Source: Mucilaginibacter sp. (lineage in GTDB: Bacteria > Bacteroidota > Bacteroidia > Sphingobacteriales > Sphingobacteriaceae). From it: DNA of 64,000 bases. The position numbers and the translations under genes are program-made. The stretch covers positions 62,001-126,000 of the forward strand of contig JAQBOM010000012.1 of NCBI GenBank assembly GCA_028288025.1, written 5' to 3'. Below, piece by piece: positions 40,638-49,785 of this stretch (positions are counted from its first letter, which is position 1; every line of letters starts with the position of its first letter). Below the pieces are notes generated by a model. That model ran no database searches. It saw only the letters and a program-made list of their open reading frames with translations, and had not been told where the DNA came from.

Positions 40638-41351
40638 TTATCGCCTTAATAATCGCTGCTGTACAATTTTCATTACTGTATCCCTATAGTTACGGCTCAT
40701 CGGTAATGACCTGGCGCCAATTTTAATTTCGTTGCCATCTATTGCATCGATCTTTGAACCGTTTACCAGGTAGGATTGGTGTATTTTGATAAAGTCGGCC
40801 GACGGCAGCTGGGCCTCCAGGCTTTTCATGGTGAGATAGGCAATGAATTTTTTACTTTCAGTGTGGATAGTCACATAGTTGCCGAGGCTTTCAGCATAGA
40901 GCATATCGTGCAGCTCTATTTTTTCTATTCGTTTTTCGCTTTTGATGTAGATATAGGATGATGACAAAACGCCAAGAGTTCGGGCCTTCATTTCATAATA
41001 ATCTTTCGCTTTTTGAACAGCTTTGAGAAACCGGCTAAAAGCAAAAGGTTTTAGCAGATAATCTATAATATCCAGCTCATATCCTTCCAGCGCGTATTGG
41101 GAGAAGGCGGTCGTGAGGATAATCAACGATTCGACATCGAGCTTTTGCAATAGTTTCAGGCCCGAAACCCTTGGCATCTCAATGTCGAGGAATATAATAT
41201 CTACTACGTTGCTTCGAAGAAATGTTTCGACCTTCATTGCGTTTTCAAAAGTGCCCTGCAGGTCCAGAAATGGCACCTTCTCAATAAATTCATGCAATAT
41301 TTTACGCGCCACCGGCTCATCATCAACTATAACACAACTAAGCTTCTTCAT
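40638..41351 (-). CDS. LytTR-family response regulator
   Basis: 237 residues. An N-terminal receiver has Asp56 in IIFLDIEMP and the acidic pair in VIVDDEPVA. The C-terminal LytTR DNA-binding domain (about 140-235) carries YIYIKSEKRIEKI, the SLGNYVTIHT strand and FIKIHQSYLVN. It is encoded directly after its presumed kinase, with a 4-nt overlap. Such pairs regulate a few promoters through direct-repeat sites. The target genes are not apparent, though inverted repeats in the spacer beyond the kinase might be involved. Confidence 0.92.
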   Translation of the reverse strand: MKKLSCVIVDDEPVARKILHEFIEKVPFLDLQGTFENAMKVETFLRSNVVDIIFLDIEMPRVSGLKLLQKLDVESLIILTTAFSQYALEGYELDIIDYLLKPFAFSRFLKAVQKAKDYYEMKARTLGVLSSSYIYIKSEKRIEKIELHDMLYAESLGNYVTIHTESKKFIAYLTMKSLEAQLPSADFIKIHQSYLVNGSKIDAIDGNEIKIGARSLPMSRNYRDTVMKIVQQRLLRR

Positions 41352-42358
41352 ACGTTGAGCATTAAGTGAACACGATAAATGTTTTGCTCTTTTTTTACAT
41401 CAAGCCGGTAGCGATCTTTATACAATAGTTCCAGCCTTCTTGCTGCGTTGGTGAGGCCGATGCCGCCAGGCGCCAATTCAGATTCGTCAAACGAATTTTC
41501 ACATGTAAAATCAATTTGCCCTGCCTCCTGGTTTAACTGAATGTCTATTCTGTTGACGGTATTGTCTTCCCTCGAAGCATATTTAAATGCGTTTTCAACA
41601 AATGCCATAAAGATCAGCGGGGCAATTTTAACATCTCCATCCCGGCAATTCACCTTTAAAGTTACCTGCATATTGTCATTGCTCCGGGCTTTTTGAAGCG
41701 CGACGTAGTTTTTAAGATACTTAATCTCCTTGTCAAGCTCTATTATGTCTACATCAGCATCGTACAGGTTATACCGCAGCAGGTCTGAAAACTGTACCAT
41801 CATGTCGCGTGCACCGTGATTGGCCATGTCGATGGAGCCGTAAATAGTATTCAGGCCATTAAACAGGAAATGCGGGTTGAGCTGCGACCGCAGGTATTTC
41901 AATTCTGTTTGCAGTTGGTTGATCTGTATGTTTTTAACCTGCTCCTGTTGCTCAGACCACCGCTGCGTGATATATAGCATTGATGTAATAACGCTGCAAC
42001 AAAGGGCATATACAAAATTGTCCCAGAAGCCTGAGCTTGTTTCGATTTCCTTATCATGCAAAAGAATATCGTGAATAAATGGATTATACCGGCCTATCAG
42101 GAATGTGTACGACAAAATTAAACAGATGAGGCCGGCAAAATACAGACCGAAGCGTTTCTTTTCCAGCAGGAACGGTATTAAAATAGAACTGTTTGCCAGT
42201 ATCATTAACGAAAACAGGGAAAAATGCACGATGACCGTAAGCAAATAAGAAAAACAGGCTTGAACAGTATTCACCGAATAAGCGGGCTTCTCAATGACGA
42301 GCGCCCCAATATAGGCAGCAAAAAAAAGCAGGTAATATGTATATCGTTTTAAATACAT
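41348..42358 (-). CDS. LytS-like sensor histidine kinase
   Basis: 336 residues. Four hydrophobic segments in the first 150 residues form a membrane sensor without a large extracytoplasmic loop. The His_kinase domain (PF06580) follows with the phospho-acceptor in QLNPHFLFNGLNTIYGS and an HATPase N-box FMAFVENAFKYA. The final GGIGLTNAARRLELLY is the G-box. It forms a two-component system with the overlapping LytTR regulator gene. The signal is unknown. A 345-nt spacer separates it from the divergently transcribed DUF4395 gene. Confidence 0.9.
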   Translation of the reverse strand: MYLKRYTYYLLFFAAYIGALVIEKPAYSVNTVQACFSYLLTVIVHFSLFSLMILANSSILIPFLLEKKRFGLYFAGLICLILSYTFLIGRYNPFIHDILLHDKEIETSSGFWDNFVYALCCSVITSMLYITQRWSEQQEQVKNIQINQLQTELKYLRSQLNPHFLFNGLNTIYGSIDMANHGARDMMVQFSDLLRYNLYDADVDIIELDKEIKYLKNYVALQKARSNDNMQVTLKVNCRDGDVKIAPLIFMAFVENAFKYASREDNTVNRIDIQLNQEAGQIDFTCENSFDESELAPGGIGLTNAARRLELLYKDRYRLDVKKEQNIYRVHLMLNV

Positions 42359-42399
42359 GGCGTTGTTTTTAGCCAGTTTTTATTAAATATATTTCAATG

Positions 42400-42489
42400 A
42401 TTTGACAACTGGAAATATCTCTTTTTTACTTGCACCGGATTTCACGAAAAATTGTACAGTTATCCTGTCAATTGCGCGTGTTGTCAAAT
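42400..42489. promoter_or_regulatory. Widely spaced inverted repeat upstream of the LytS-like gene
   Basis: ATTTGACAAC (42400-42409) and GTTGTCAAAT (42480-42489) are perfect 10-bp inverted repeats 70 bp apart in the divergent spacer. They could be paired regulator sites. The same words form a terminator elsewhere (49750), so they may have no regulatory role. The remainder of 42359-42703 shows no gene. Confidence 0.3.
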
Positions 42490-42703
42490 AAATTTTTTAT
42501 CATAAAGTTAACACGCCATGCACAAAATGCGCTCCATCAGTCCGGTCGCTAATTTCATGCGGAAACGTCCTGTTACGTAGAATATACAGGCAATTGTCAT
42601 ACAAATTTTTTCGGTATATCGGATACTATTACTTTTATGGAAAACAAGCTGATTGTAACAAAACCTAGGGTAAACCATCACATTATCACTAAACAACAAA
42701 GCG

Positions 42704-43366
42704 ATGAAAAAGAATAAACAATTCGGAGAACATGTTGAAGGGTATGACATTCCTGTACTAAATGAGCGGGAAATAAGAGCAGCGGCGGGGATACTATTCT
42801 TAGTTATATTTTTTTCCCTAATGCTCATCATGTTTAAAAATGATTTTCTACTGGCAAAGTATGCAATAACCTTATTCCTAACGGATTTTGTGATACGTGT
42901 ATTTGTTAGTCCAAAGTTCTCCCCGTCATTAATCATCGGCCGGTTAATTGTCAGGAACCAGGTTCCCGAATATGTCGGCGCACGGCAAAAAAAATTCGCA
43001 TGGATCATTGGTGTGATCTTATCCGGAACAATGTTCATTTTCATGGTGGCTGTTAATTCCTACAGTCCCATAACAGGTATTATCTGTTTGTTTTGCCTCG
43101 TTTTCCTGTTTTTTGAATCAGCTTTTGGTATATGTTTAGCCTGTAAATTTTATGCGTTCCTGTTTAAAGAGAAAGCACAATACTGCCCCGGGGAGGTGTG
43201 CGATATAAAATCAAAGCAGGATATCCAGAAAACCTCCAAAACGCAACTGCTTATTGTGGTGGTATTTATCGGTTATATTGTGCTTCTATCTTCTTTATTT
43301 AATGGCCAGTTTATGAAAAAGCCTTATGACCTGTTCGGAATATTCGTCCATGCAAAAACTAAGTAA
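42704..43366 (+). CDS. DUF4395 membrane protein
   Basis: 220 residues with about five membrane helices (about 27-45, 50-66, 97-117, 122-145, 183-202). Family marks are the N-terminal VNE/LNEREIRAAAG-like start, SPLIIGR-type FSPSLIIGRLI, PEYVGARQKKFAW and the cysteine-containing FGICLACKFY at the end of the core. A Cys pair also occurs in QYCPGEVCDI. DUF4395 proteins are often encoded near rhodanese or sulfur-metabolism genes. The class V aminotransferase gene 34 nt downstream might fit such a context, but the role is not established. Confidence 0.8.
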   Translation: MKKNKQFGEHVEGYDIPVLNEREIRAAAGILFLVIFFSLMLIMFKNDFLLAKYAITLFLTDFVIRVFVSPKFSPSLIIGRLIVRNQVPEYVGARQKKFAWIIGVILSGTMFIFMVAVNSYSPITGIICLFCLVFLFFESAFGICLACKFYAFLFKEKAQYCPGEVCDIKSKQDIQKTSKTQLLIVVVFIGYIVLLSSLFNGQFMKKPYDLFGIFVHAKTK

Positions 43367-43400
43367 TTTGTTGTTTCTTTTAGTGTAACCACGCCCAACA

Positions 43401-44975
43401 ATGGCCTCATCAAATAAATTGGAAAATTTTTTCTCCGCGTTCCGGACGAATACAATCGGTCGTAACGAGGCATTTAACTCTCCTTTCGGAAGAAAAAAAA
43501 TCGTCTATGCCGATTGGACTGCAACCGGTAGGGCGTACAGGCCCATTGAAGAATATATACAGAGAAACATAATGCCGTTTTGGGCAAATACCCATACTGA
43601 TACTACAATTACCGGGTCGCTGATGTCAGATGCCTACCAGGAAGCCAAGTATATTATTAAGCAACATGTTCACGCGAGTAATGATGATGCGTTGATTTTT
43701 TGCGGCAGCGGGATGACGGCAGCCGTAAACAAATTGCAACGGATGCTGGGATTAAGAATACCGGAGCGCGTTTTTGACTATACGCAAAAGGGCTTCGACG
43801 CGCTTCAATTGAATGAGGGTTTACGCCCCGTTGTTTTTGTAACCCACATGGAACACAACAGCAACCATATTAGCTGGCTGGAAACCATCGCTACCGTTGA
43901 AATAATTGAATCCGATGAAAATGGACAGGTTGATTTGGAACATTTAAAAAGCTTACTGGAGCGATATAAACATCGGAAAAATAAAATTGCCGCCGTTACC
44001 GCCTGTTCTAATGTTACCGGAATAGAAACCCCTTATCATGAAATGGCAAAGCTTATCCATCAATATGGCGGCTTATGTTTTGTTGACTTCGCGGGCTCGG
44101 CGCCTTATATCGACATTGATATACACCCCGATGAAAACGGCGCGCATTTAGATGCAGTTTATTTTTCGTCCCATAAATTCCTGGGTGGTGCCGGCACACC
44201 GGGGGTTTTAATCTTCAATAAAAACCTTTATAAAAATGCAGTCCCCGACCACCCGGGAGGCGGCACCGTGGTCTATAGCAATCCATGGAAAATGCACGAA
44301 TATACTGCAGACATTGAACAGCGCGAGGATGGCGGCACGCCGCCAATTTTGCAGGGAATAAAGGCGGCCATGTGTATTCGGTTAAAAGAGCAAATGGGCG
44401 TTGAAAACATACTAAAGCGCGAAGAGGAGTTGCTTGACGTGGTGTTTGAGCGGTTTTCGGGAGTGAAAAATATTGAGATACTACAGGGGAATACAAAAAA
44501 GCGGCTGGGCGTTATCTCTTTTATAGTTAAAGGCGCGCATTATAATCTGATCGTTAAATTGCTGAATGACCGGTTTGGTATCCAAACAAGGGGCGGCTGC
44601 TCCTGCGCAGGAACTTATGGGCATATGCTCCTGCATGTTAATAAAAGCTTGTCATATGAAATATTGAAGTCGATTCGATCGGGAGACCTATCTGGCAAGC
44701 CCGGTTGGGTTCGGTTATCCATCCATCCAACGATGACTGATGAAGAAATTAATTTTATTATGGATGCGATAGAATTGACAGCAGCTAATTTCCGGGAGTG
44801 GATAAACGATTATACCTACGATCGGGCGTCAAACGAATATTATTTCAAAGACGTTAAGCCTGACGGGCAAAACAAGGCTAAAGATTGGTTTAATGCTTCC
44901 GCCTGGGATAGGATACAGACTCCCACCCTTACTGACCCGCCCGGCAGAATTGAAAATTTACGTTTAGCCCTCTAG
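43401..44975 (+). CDS. Class V aminotransferase-fold PLP enzyme (cysteine desulfurase-like)
   Basis: 524 residues, longer than classical IscS (about 400). Features are MEHNSNHISW and the AAVTACSNVTG segment, FVDFAGSAPY with the PLP-contacting Asp, and the Schiff-base lysine K259 in FSSHKFLGG. RGGCSCAGTYGH is reminiscent of the catalytic-cysteine loop. The family contains desulfurases, selenocysteine lyases and other beta-lyases. The extended N- and C-termini place it in the large SufS-like/uncharacterised group. It is probably co-transcribed with the DUF4395 gene upstream. Exact activity is uncertain. Confidence 0.85.
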   Translation: MASSNKLENFFSAFRTNTIGRNEAFNSPFGRKKIVYADWTATGRAYRPIEEYIQRNIMPFWANTHTDTTITGSLMSDAYQEAKYIIKQHVHASNDDALIFCGSGMTAAVNKLQRMLGLRIPERVFDYTQKGFDALQLNEGLRPVVFVTHMEHNSNHISWLETIATVEIIESDENGQVDLEHLKSLLERYKHRKNKIAAVTACSNVTGIETPYHEMAKLIHQYGGLCFVDFAGSAPYIDIDIHPDENGAHLDAVYFSSHKFLGGAGTPGVLIFNKNLYKNAVPDHPGGGTVVYSNPWKMHEYTADIEQREDGGTPPILQGIKAAMCIRLKEQMGVENILKREEELLDVVFERFSGVKNIEILQGNTKKRLGVISFIVKGAHYNLIVKLLNDRFGIQTRGGCSCAGTYGHMLLHVNKSLSYEILKSIRSGDLSGKPGWVRLSIHPTMTDEEINFIMDAIELTAANFREWINDYTYDRASNEYYFKDVKPDGQNKAKDWFNASAWDRIQTPTLTDPPGRIENLRLAL

Positions 44976-45061
44976 CAACTAACCAACTGGCTTGGTTGAC
45001 ATGGAAGCTCGTTATATTATCCTCCAATATTGCACCAAAACAAACTGTATTTTCATTTATA

Positions 45062-45082
45062 TTTACTGCTTTAAGCAGTAAA
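45062..45082 (+). promoter_or_regulatory. Perfect dyad directly upstream of recJ start
   Basis: TTTACTGCTT-T-AAGCAGTAAA lies 2 nt before the recJ ATG and covers the expected ribosome-binding region. It could be an operator or an RNA hairpin limiting initiation. The loop of one base argues for a DNA-level palindrome. Confidence 0.35.
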
Positions 45083-45084
45083 CG

Positions 45085-46794
45085 ATGAATAAACGCTGGG
45101 CCGTCAGGGATAATGCTGATGAAGATGAAGTAAACAGCTTAGCTGCCGCGCTTAATATGGATGTCGTTTTAAGTAAGATGCTGGTACAAAGGGGTATTCG
45201 CACATACGAAGAGGCGCGCTACTTTTTCAGGCCCGATGAGCGTCACCTGCACGACCCGTTCCTGATGGCCGACATGGAGAAAGCTATTTTAAGGATTGAG
45301 AAGGCGATCGCGTCTGGTGAAAAGATTTTGGTGTACGGAGACTATGATGTAGATGGCACAACGGCCGTATCAGTAGTATATGGATTTTTTAAAGATTATC
45401 ACCCGAACGATAAGATTGAATATTACATTCCCGACCGCTACAATGAAGGTTACGGCATCTCAACGCAAAGCATCGACTATGCGGAATCGAATGGATTTAC
45501 CCTGATCATCGCGCTGGATTGCGGCATCAAATCGGTCGATAAAATCGCATACGCCAACGCAAAAGGAGTGGATTTTATTATTTGCGACCATCACCTGCCC
45601 GGCGCTGAATTACCCGCTGCCATTGCCGTATTGGACCCGAAGCGTGTAGATTGCGGATACCCGTTTAAAGAGTTATCAGGCTGTGGTATAGGCTTTAAGC
45701 TGATACAGGCTTATGCCGAAAAAAACGATATTCCTTTTGAAAAAGTAAGCCGTTATTTGGACCTGGTGGCAATAAGCATAGCCTGCGATATTGTACACAT
45801 TAACGGCGAGAACCGTGTACTTGCACACCTGGGGCTGCAAAAAATAAACACTAATCCGTGTATCGGTGTAAAAATGCTGATGGAAGTAGCAGGCAAAACA
45901 TCCAATTATACGATATCTGATGTCGTATTTTTATTAGGCCCCCGCATCAATGCCGCCGGCCGGATAGATGATGCCAAACACGCGGTTGAATTGTTAAGCA
46001 CATGCGACGAAGCGACCGCCAGGCAAAAAGGCTTGCTTATCAATGTAAAAAACACCGAGCGCAAAGGCCACGACATGCAAATAACTGACGAGGCTTTGGG
46101 CATGATTGATAACGACAAAGTGCTGATCTCTCGAAAGTCAACCGTGGTATTTAATGAGAACTGGCACAAGGGCGTTATTGGCATTGTGGCATCGCGGTTA
46201 ACCGAAAAGTATTATCGCCCTACTATCGTGTTGACACGGTCCAATGGCCATGTTGCCGGTTCGGCAAGGTCAGTTTTAGGGTATGATTTGTATGAGGCTT
46301 TATGCGGATGCAGTGACCTGCTCATCCAGTTCGGGGGTCACAAGTACGCCGCCGGCCTCACCATGCATCCGGAAAATGTAGAAGCTTTTTCGAACAGGTT
46401 TGAAGAGGTGGTGAGCTCGACGATAAAACCCGAGCAATTGGTGCAGCAAATACTGATTGACGCCGAATTACGTTTAAGCCAGATAGAACCTAAGTTTTTC
46501 AGGATATTGAACCAGTTTGCGCCGTTTGGCCCCGAAAATATGGCGCCGGTTTTCCTGACCAAAAATGTGTATGTTAGCGGCAATGCCGGTTTGGTGGGCG
46601 AGAACCATCTCAGGATGGTAGTCATCCAACAAGGTTCCCCGGGGTTTAGCTGCATCGCATTTAATCACGGAGAATACTTGTCAAAAATAAAAAAAGATGT
46701 TCCCTTTGATATTTGTTATGCCATTGAAGAAAACATCTGGCAGGAACGACGAACGATACAATTGAATATAAAAGGGATTCGATTTACGAGTTAA
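45085..46794 (+). CDS. recJ: Single-stranded-DNA-specific exonuclease RecJ
   Basis: 569 residues, the normal size. DHH phosphoesterase motifs are present: YGDYDVDGTTA (about 84-94), LDCGIKS, CDHHLPG (about 169-175), GCGIGFK and GPRINAAGR. A DHHA1 domain with FGGHKYAAGL (about 417-426) and a C-terminal OB-fold follow. RecJ degrades single-stranded DNA 5' to 3' in mismatch repair and the RecF recombination pathway. Its last codons lie in a hairpin that spans the spacer to lptB. A palindrome lies at the start codon. Confidence 0.94.
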   Translation: MNKRWAVRDNADEDEVNSLAAALNMDVVLSKMLVQRGIRTYEEARYFFRPDERHLHDPFLMADMEKAILRIEKAIASGEKILVYGDYDVDGTTAVSVVYGFFKDYHPNDKIEYYIPDRYNEGYGISTQSIDYAESNGFTLIIALDCGIKSVDKIAYANAKGVDFIICDHHLPGAELPAAIAVLDPKRVDCGYPFKELSGCGIGFKLIQAYAEKNDIPFEKVSRYLDLVAISIACDIVHINGENRVLAHLGLQKINTNPCIGVKMLMEVAGKTSNYTISDVVFLLGPRINAAGRIDDAKHAVELLSTCDEATARQKGLLINVKNTERKGHDMQITDEALGMIDNDKVLISRKSTVVFNENWHKGVIGIVASRLTEKYYRPTIVLTRSNGHVAGSARSVLGYDLYEALCGCSDLLIQFGGHKYAAGLTMHPENVEAFSNRFEEVVSSTIKPEQLVQQILIDAELRLSQIEPKFFRILNQFAPFGPENMAPVFLTKNVYVSGNAGLVGENHLRMVVIQQGSPGFSCIAFNHGEYLSKIKKDVPFDICYAIEENIWQERRTIQLNIKGIRFTS

Positions 46795-46844
46795 GATTAT
46801 CCAATTGTAAACAAATCGTAATTCGTAAATCTTAATTCGTAAAT
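46782..46844. repeat. Hairpin of ATTTACGA words between recJ and lptB
   Basis: 17-bp arms (46782-46798 and 46828-46844) pair with a single G-T. Inside is AAATCGTAATTCG. The words match those of the sdhC-sdhA hairpin. The left arm encodes the last recJ codons. Confidence 0.8.
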
Positions 46845-46849
46845 AAAAA

Positions 46850-47605
46850 ATGATTCTAAGAGCAGATAATCTATTAAAAAAATATAAGCAGCGCACAGTT
46901 GTAAACGATGTGTCGTTTAATGTGTCGCAAGGCGAGATCGTAGGTTTGCTTGGGCCTAACGGCGCCGGCAAAACCACTTCGTTTTACATGATAGTGGGCC
47001 TTATAAAGCCGAATGAAGGCGAGATATTTTTGGATGACGAAAACATAACCGGCGACCCAATGTACCGCCGGGCGCAAAAGGGCATCGGCTACCTTGCACA
47101 GGAGGCATCCGTATTTCGCAAGTTGTCTGTCGAAGATAATATAAAAGCGGTGCTCGAAATGGGTAAGATGACCAAAGAAAGGCAGCATGAAAAATTGGAG
47201 CAGCTGATCGATGAATTCAGCCTACACAAAGTGCGCCGTAACCGCGGCGACCTGCTATCGGGCGGCGAGCGCAGGCGCACCGAAATAGCACGGGCTCTGG
47301 CGGCCGAGCCAAATTTTATATTGCTGGATGAACCTTTCGCTGGGGTTGACCCGATTGCCGTTGAAGAGATACAGGCAATGGTAGCCAAGCTGAAACATCG
47401 CAATATCGGTATATTGATAACCGACCATAACGTGCAGGAAACTTTGTCTATTACCGACAGGGCATACCTGCTTTTTGAGGGTAAGATATTGGAATCGGGC
47501 GTGCCCGAAGTGCTGGCGGCAAACGAAATGGTGCGAAAGGTTTACCTGGGCGCCAATTTCGTGTTAAAAAGAAAAACCTTCCCGGCTGCAAAGGCAGGGG
47601 TTTAA
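46850..47605 (+). CDS. lptB: LPS export ABC transporter ATP-binding protein LptB
   Basis: 251 residues. Walker A is GPNGAGKT (35-42), Q-loop YLAQEASVF, the signature [15 protein letters not shown], Walker [14 protein letters not shown] and switch ITDHNV. The [10 protein letters not shown] segment and the C-terminal [10 protein letters not shown] are typical LptB marks that distinguish it from other ABC ATPases. LptB drives LptFG to extract lipopolysaccharide from the inner membrane and feed the Lpt bridge. It follows recJ by 55 nt; the other lpt genes are elsewhere. Confidence 0.93.
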   Translation: MILRADNLLKKYKQRTVVNDVSFNVSQGEIVGLLGPNGAGKTTSFYMIVGLIKPNEGEIFLDDENITGDPMYRRAQKGIGYLAQEASVFRKLSVEDNIKAVLEMGKMTKERQHEKLEQLIDEFSLHKVRRNRGDLLSGGERRRTEIARALAAEPNFILLDEPFAGVDPIAVEEIQAMVAKLKHRNIGILITDHNVQETLSITDRAYLLFEGKILESGVPEVLAANEMVRKVYLGANFVLKRKTFPAAKAGV

Positions 47606-47666
47606 AACTTTATAATCCCATTTTATATGTGCGCTGTAAAGACGATATTTATATAAAATTTGATGT

Positions 47667-47909
47667 ATGGCAACCGTTGACACATTAAGAAATAAGCTAA
47701 TTGATAAGTTACTCACTATTTCAAACAAGGAGTATCTGCTTGCTTTAAATCGTTTAGTAGAAACCAGCACTATAAATAATGATCCGGTTAAACTGACAGA
47801 TGAACAGATTTTGATGTTACAACTCAGCGACGACGACATACAAGCAGGCAGAACGATTTCTCAAGAACAACTAGACAAAAATGATCTGGAGTGGCTAAGA
47901 GGAAAGTAA
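47667..47909 (+). CDS. Putative antitoxin of a type II toxin-antitoxin pair
   Basis: 80 residues. The N-terminal half (MATVDTLRNKLIDKLLTISN) is helical and could dimerise or bind DNA. The C-terminal half is acidic (QLSDDDIQAGRTISQEQLDK), as expected for a toxin-neutralising tail. It overlaps the RelE/ParE-like toxin gene by 19 nt, the classic antitoxin-first layout. Antitoxins of this kind are common in Bacteroidota beside ParE-like toxins and usually autorepress the operon. The assignment depends mostly on this context. Confidence 0.75.
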   Translation: MATVDTLRNKLIDKLLTISNKEYLLALNRLVETSTINNDPVKLTDEQILMLQLSDDDIQAGRTISQEQLDKNDLEWLRGK

Positions 47910-48199
47910 TTTGGACAGCAATCGCAGCTAAACAAAGACAGGAAATCTTACGATACTGGACAAATAGAAACGGTTCGCCCGCGTATGCAGAAAAGTTAAT
48001 AATGCTGACTGCTACCAGGATTAACATAATTTTAAAGCACCCGGAAGCTTATAGAACTACAGTATATCCTGAAACGAGAGTTTCTGCTATGGGGCACTTT
48101 AGCATCTTATATAAACTTACAGATAGTCATTTAATAGTTACAGCGTTTTGGGATAACAGGCAAGACCCGAACACGTTACTTGAAATAATAAAAACGTAA
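47891..48199 (+). CDS. RelE/ParE-family toxin
   Basis: 102 residues from a GTG at 47891 inside the antitoxin gene. The RelE/ParE fold is indicated by IWTAIAAKQRQEILRYWTNR (helical start), the central RINIILKHPEAYR, the VSAMGHFSILYKL beta segment and a terminal TAFWDNRQDP. That last motif is typical for the TxxFWDxRQxP variant found in Bacteroidota. It is a likely growth-inhibiting toxin acting on mRNA at the ribosome or on gyrase; the sequence does not settle which. The pair is inserted between lptB and the GH3-like gene. Confidence 0.85.
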   Translation: MAKRKVIWTAIAAKQRQEILRYWTNRNGSPAYAEKLIMLTATRINIILKHPEAYRTTVYPETRVSAMGHFSILYKLTDSHLIVTAFWDNRQDPNTLLEIIKT

Positions 48200-48218
48200 C
48201 CAATCAGTAATACCGCCT

Positions 48219-49739
48219 ATGACCATTTTCAACTCTGTTTTTACCTGGTTCATGAAAAAGCGTATCCACCAGATAGAGCTTTTTATGAAATACCCGAACG
48301 AGGTGCAGGAAGAGTGGTTTGAGCAGTTGATAACCGGCGCCGAAAATACCGAGTGGGGCAAAATTTACGGGTATAAAAGTGTTGAAAATCTAAACCAGTT
48401 TAAAGCGCGCGTACCTATCCAGAATTATGATACGCTAAAGCCTTATATCGAGCGCATGCTTAAGGGCGAGCGGAATGTGCTCTGGCCCTCGGAGATCCGT
48501 TGGTTCGCCAAATCATCCGGCACCACAAGTGATAGGAGTAAATATATCCCGGTTAGCGAAGAATCATTAGAGGAGTGCCATTTTAAAGGCGGTAAAGACC
48601 TGCTGACCATATACTTTAATAATAACCCCAATGCCCGGATGTTTACCGGGAAAATATTAACCCTCGGCGGCAGCCACCAGGTGAGCCAGCTAAGCGGCGA
48701 CACTTCGTTTGGCGATTTGTCTGCCGTACTGATGAAAAACCTACCGCTCTGGGCCGAATTTCATCGTACGCCCCACCTCGACATCGCATTATTGGAAAAC
48801 TTTGAGGAGAAGATAGAAAAAATGGCTTATGCCACCAAGGATGTGAACGTTACCAGCCTGAGCGGCGTACCTACCTGGAATATCTTATTATTCAAACGCA
48901 TCCTCGAGATAACTGGTAAGAGCAACCTGCTCGAAGTATGGCCAAACCTTGAGCTCTATTTTCACGGCGCGGTAAATTTTACCCCTTACCGGGAACAATT
49001 TAAAAAACTCATCCCCAAGGATGATATGTACTACCTCGAAAACTACAACGCCTCCGAGGGATTTTTCGGCATACAGGATACACGCGAGCCCGGCGAAATG
49101 CTGCTAATGCTGGATTATGGTATTTTTTATGAGTTTCTGCCTTTAGAGAATTTGCACGACGAAAACCCAGAGACATTAACGCTCGACGAGGTTGAACTGG
49201 ATAAAAATTATGCGCTTATTATCAGCACCAACGCCGGCCTTTGGCGATATATGATCGGCGATACCGTCCGGTTTACGTCGCTTTCGCCGTTTCGCATACA
49301 GGTAACAGGGCGTACTAAACATTTTATTAATGCTTTTGGTGAAGAGTTGATAATAGATAACGCCGAGCGCGCGCTCGACGAAGCTTGCCGTCAAACCGGC
49401 GCTATCATCCGCGATTATACCGCAGCGCCCATTTACTTTAATGAAAAGGAAAGCGGCGCCCACGAATGGATCATCGAGTTTGAAAAAAAGCCCGCCGAAT
49501 TTGAACGCTTTGTCGACCTGCTGGACGAAACCCTGCGTCAAATTAACTCCGACTATGATGCCAAACGGTTTAAGGATATGGCGCTACGCCGGCCGCTGGT
49601 GCGCCGTGCGCCAAAAGGCACATTCTTTAACTGGATGAAGGAAAAAGGCAAACTCGGCGGCCAGCATAAGGTACCCCGTTTAGCCAATGATCGGGAGTAT
49701 GTGGATAGTATTTTGAAGATGATGGAATTGGTAGGGTGA
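48219..49739 (+). CDS. GH3-family acyl-adenylate/amide synthetase-like protein
   Basis: 506 residues. The GH3 adenylation fold is recognised from the phosphate-binding loop FAKSSGTTSDRSKYIPVS (about residues 96-113), GSHQVSQLSGDTSFG, YNASEGFFGIQD and the hinge VTGRTKHFINAFGEEL. Plant GH3 enzymes conjugate jasmonate or auxin to amino acids. Bacterial homologs are widespread in Bacteroidota but their substrates are mostly unknown. The frame is complete. It starts 19 nt after the toxin gene and ends at a strong bidirectional terminator. Confidence 0.88.
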   Translation: MTIFNSVFTWFMKKRIHQIELFMKYPNEVQEEWFEQLITGAENTEWGKIYGYKSVENLNQFKARVPIQNYDTLKPYIERMLKGERNVLWPSEIRWFAKSSGTTSDRSKYIPVSEESLEECHFKGGKDLLTIYFNNNPNARMFTGKILTLGGSHQVSQLSGDTSFGDLSAVLMKNLPLWAEFHRTPHLDIALLENFEEKIEKMAYATKDVNVTSLSGVPTWNILLFKRILEITGKSNLLEVWPNLELYFHGAVNFTPYREQFKKLIPKDDMYYLENYNASEGFFGIQDTREPGEMLLMLDYGIFYEFLPLENLHDENPETLTLDEVELDKNYALIISTNAGLWRYMIGDTVRFTSLSPFRIQVTGRTKHFINAFGEELIIDNAERALDEACRQTGAIIRDYTAAPIYFNEKESGAHEWIIEFEKKPAEFERFVDLLDETLRQINSDYDAKRFKDMALRRPLVRRAPKGTFFNWMKEKGKLGGQHKVPRLANDREYVDSILKMMELVG

Positions 49740-49749
49740 AGCGATTTTG

Positions 49750-49785
49750 GATTTGACAACTTTCTAAAAGTTGTCAAATCTTTTC
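49750..49785. terminator. Bidirectional terminator between GH3-like and GNAT genes
   Basis: Perfect 14-bp arms GATTTGACAACTTT (49750-49763) and AAAGTTGTCAAATC (49767-49780) with a 3-nt loop are followed by TTTTCT on the plus strand. It overlaps the last codons of the GNAT gene. Confidence 0.85.

Noticed and set aside
42637..42717. 26-codon frame before the DUF4395 gene as a leader peptide
   Set aside because: It overlaps the DUF4395 start, has no codon pattern typical of attenuators, and no hairpin pair is visible.
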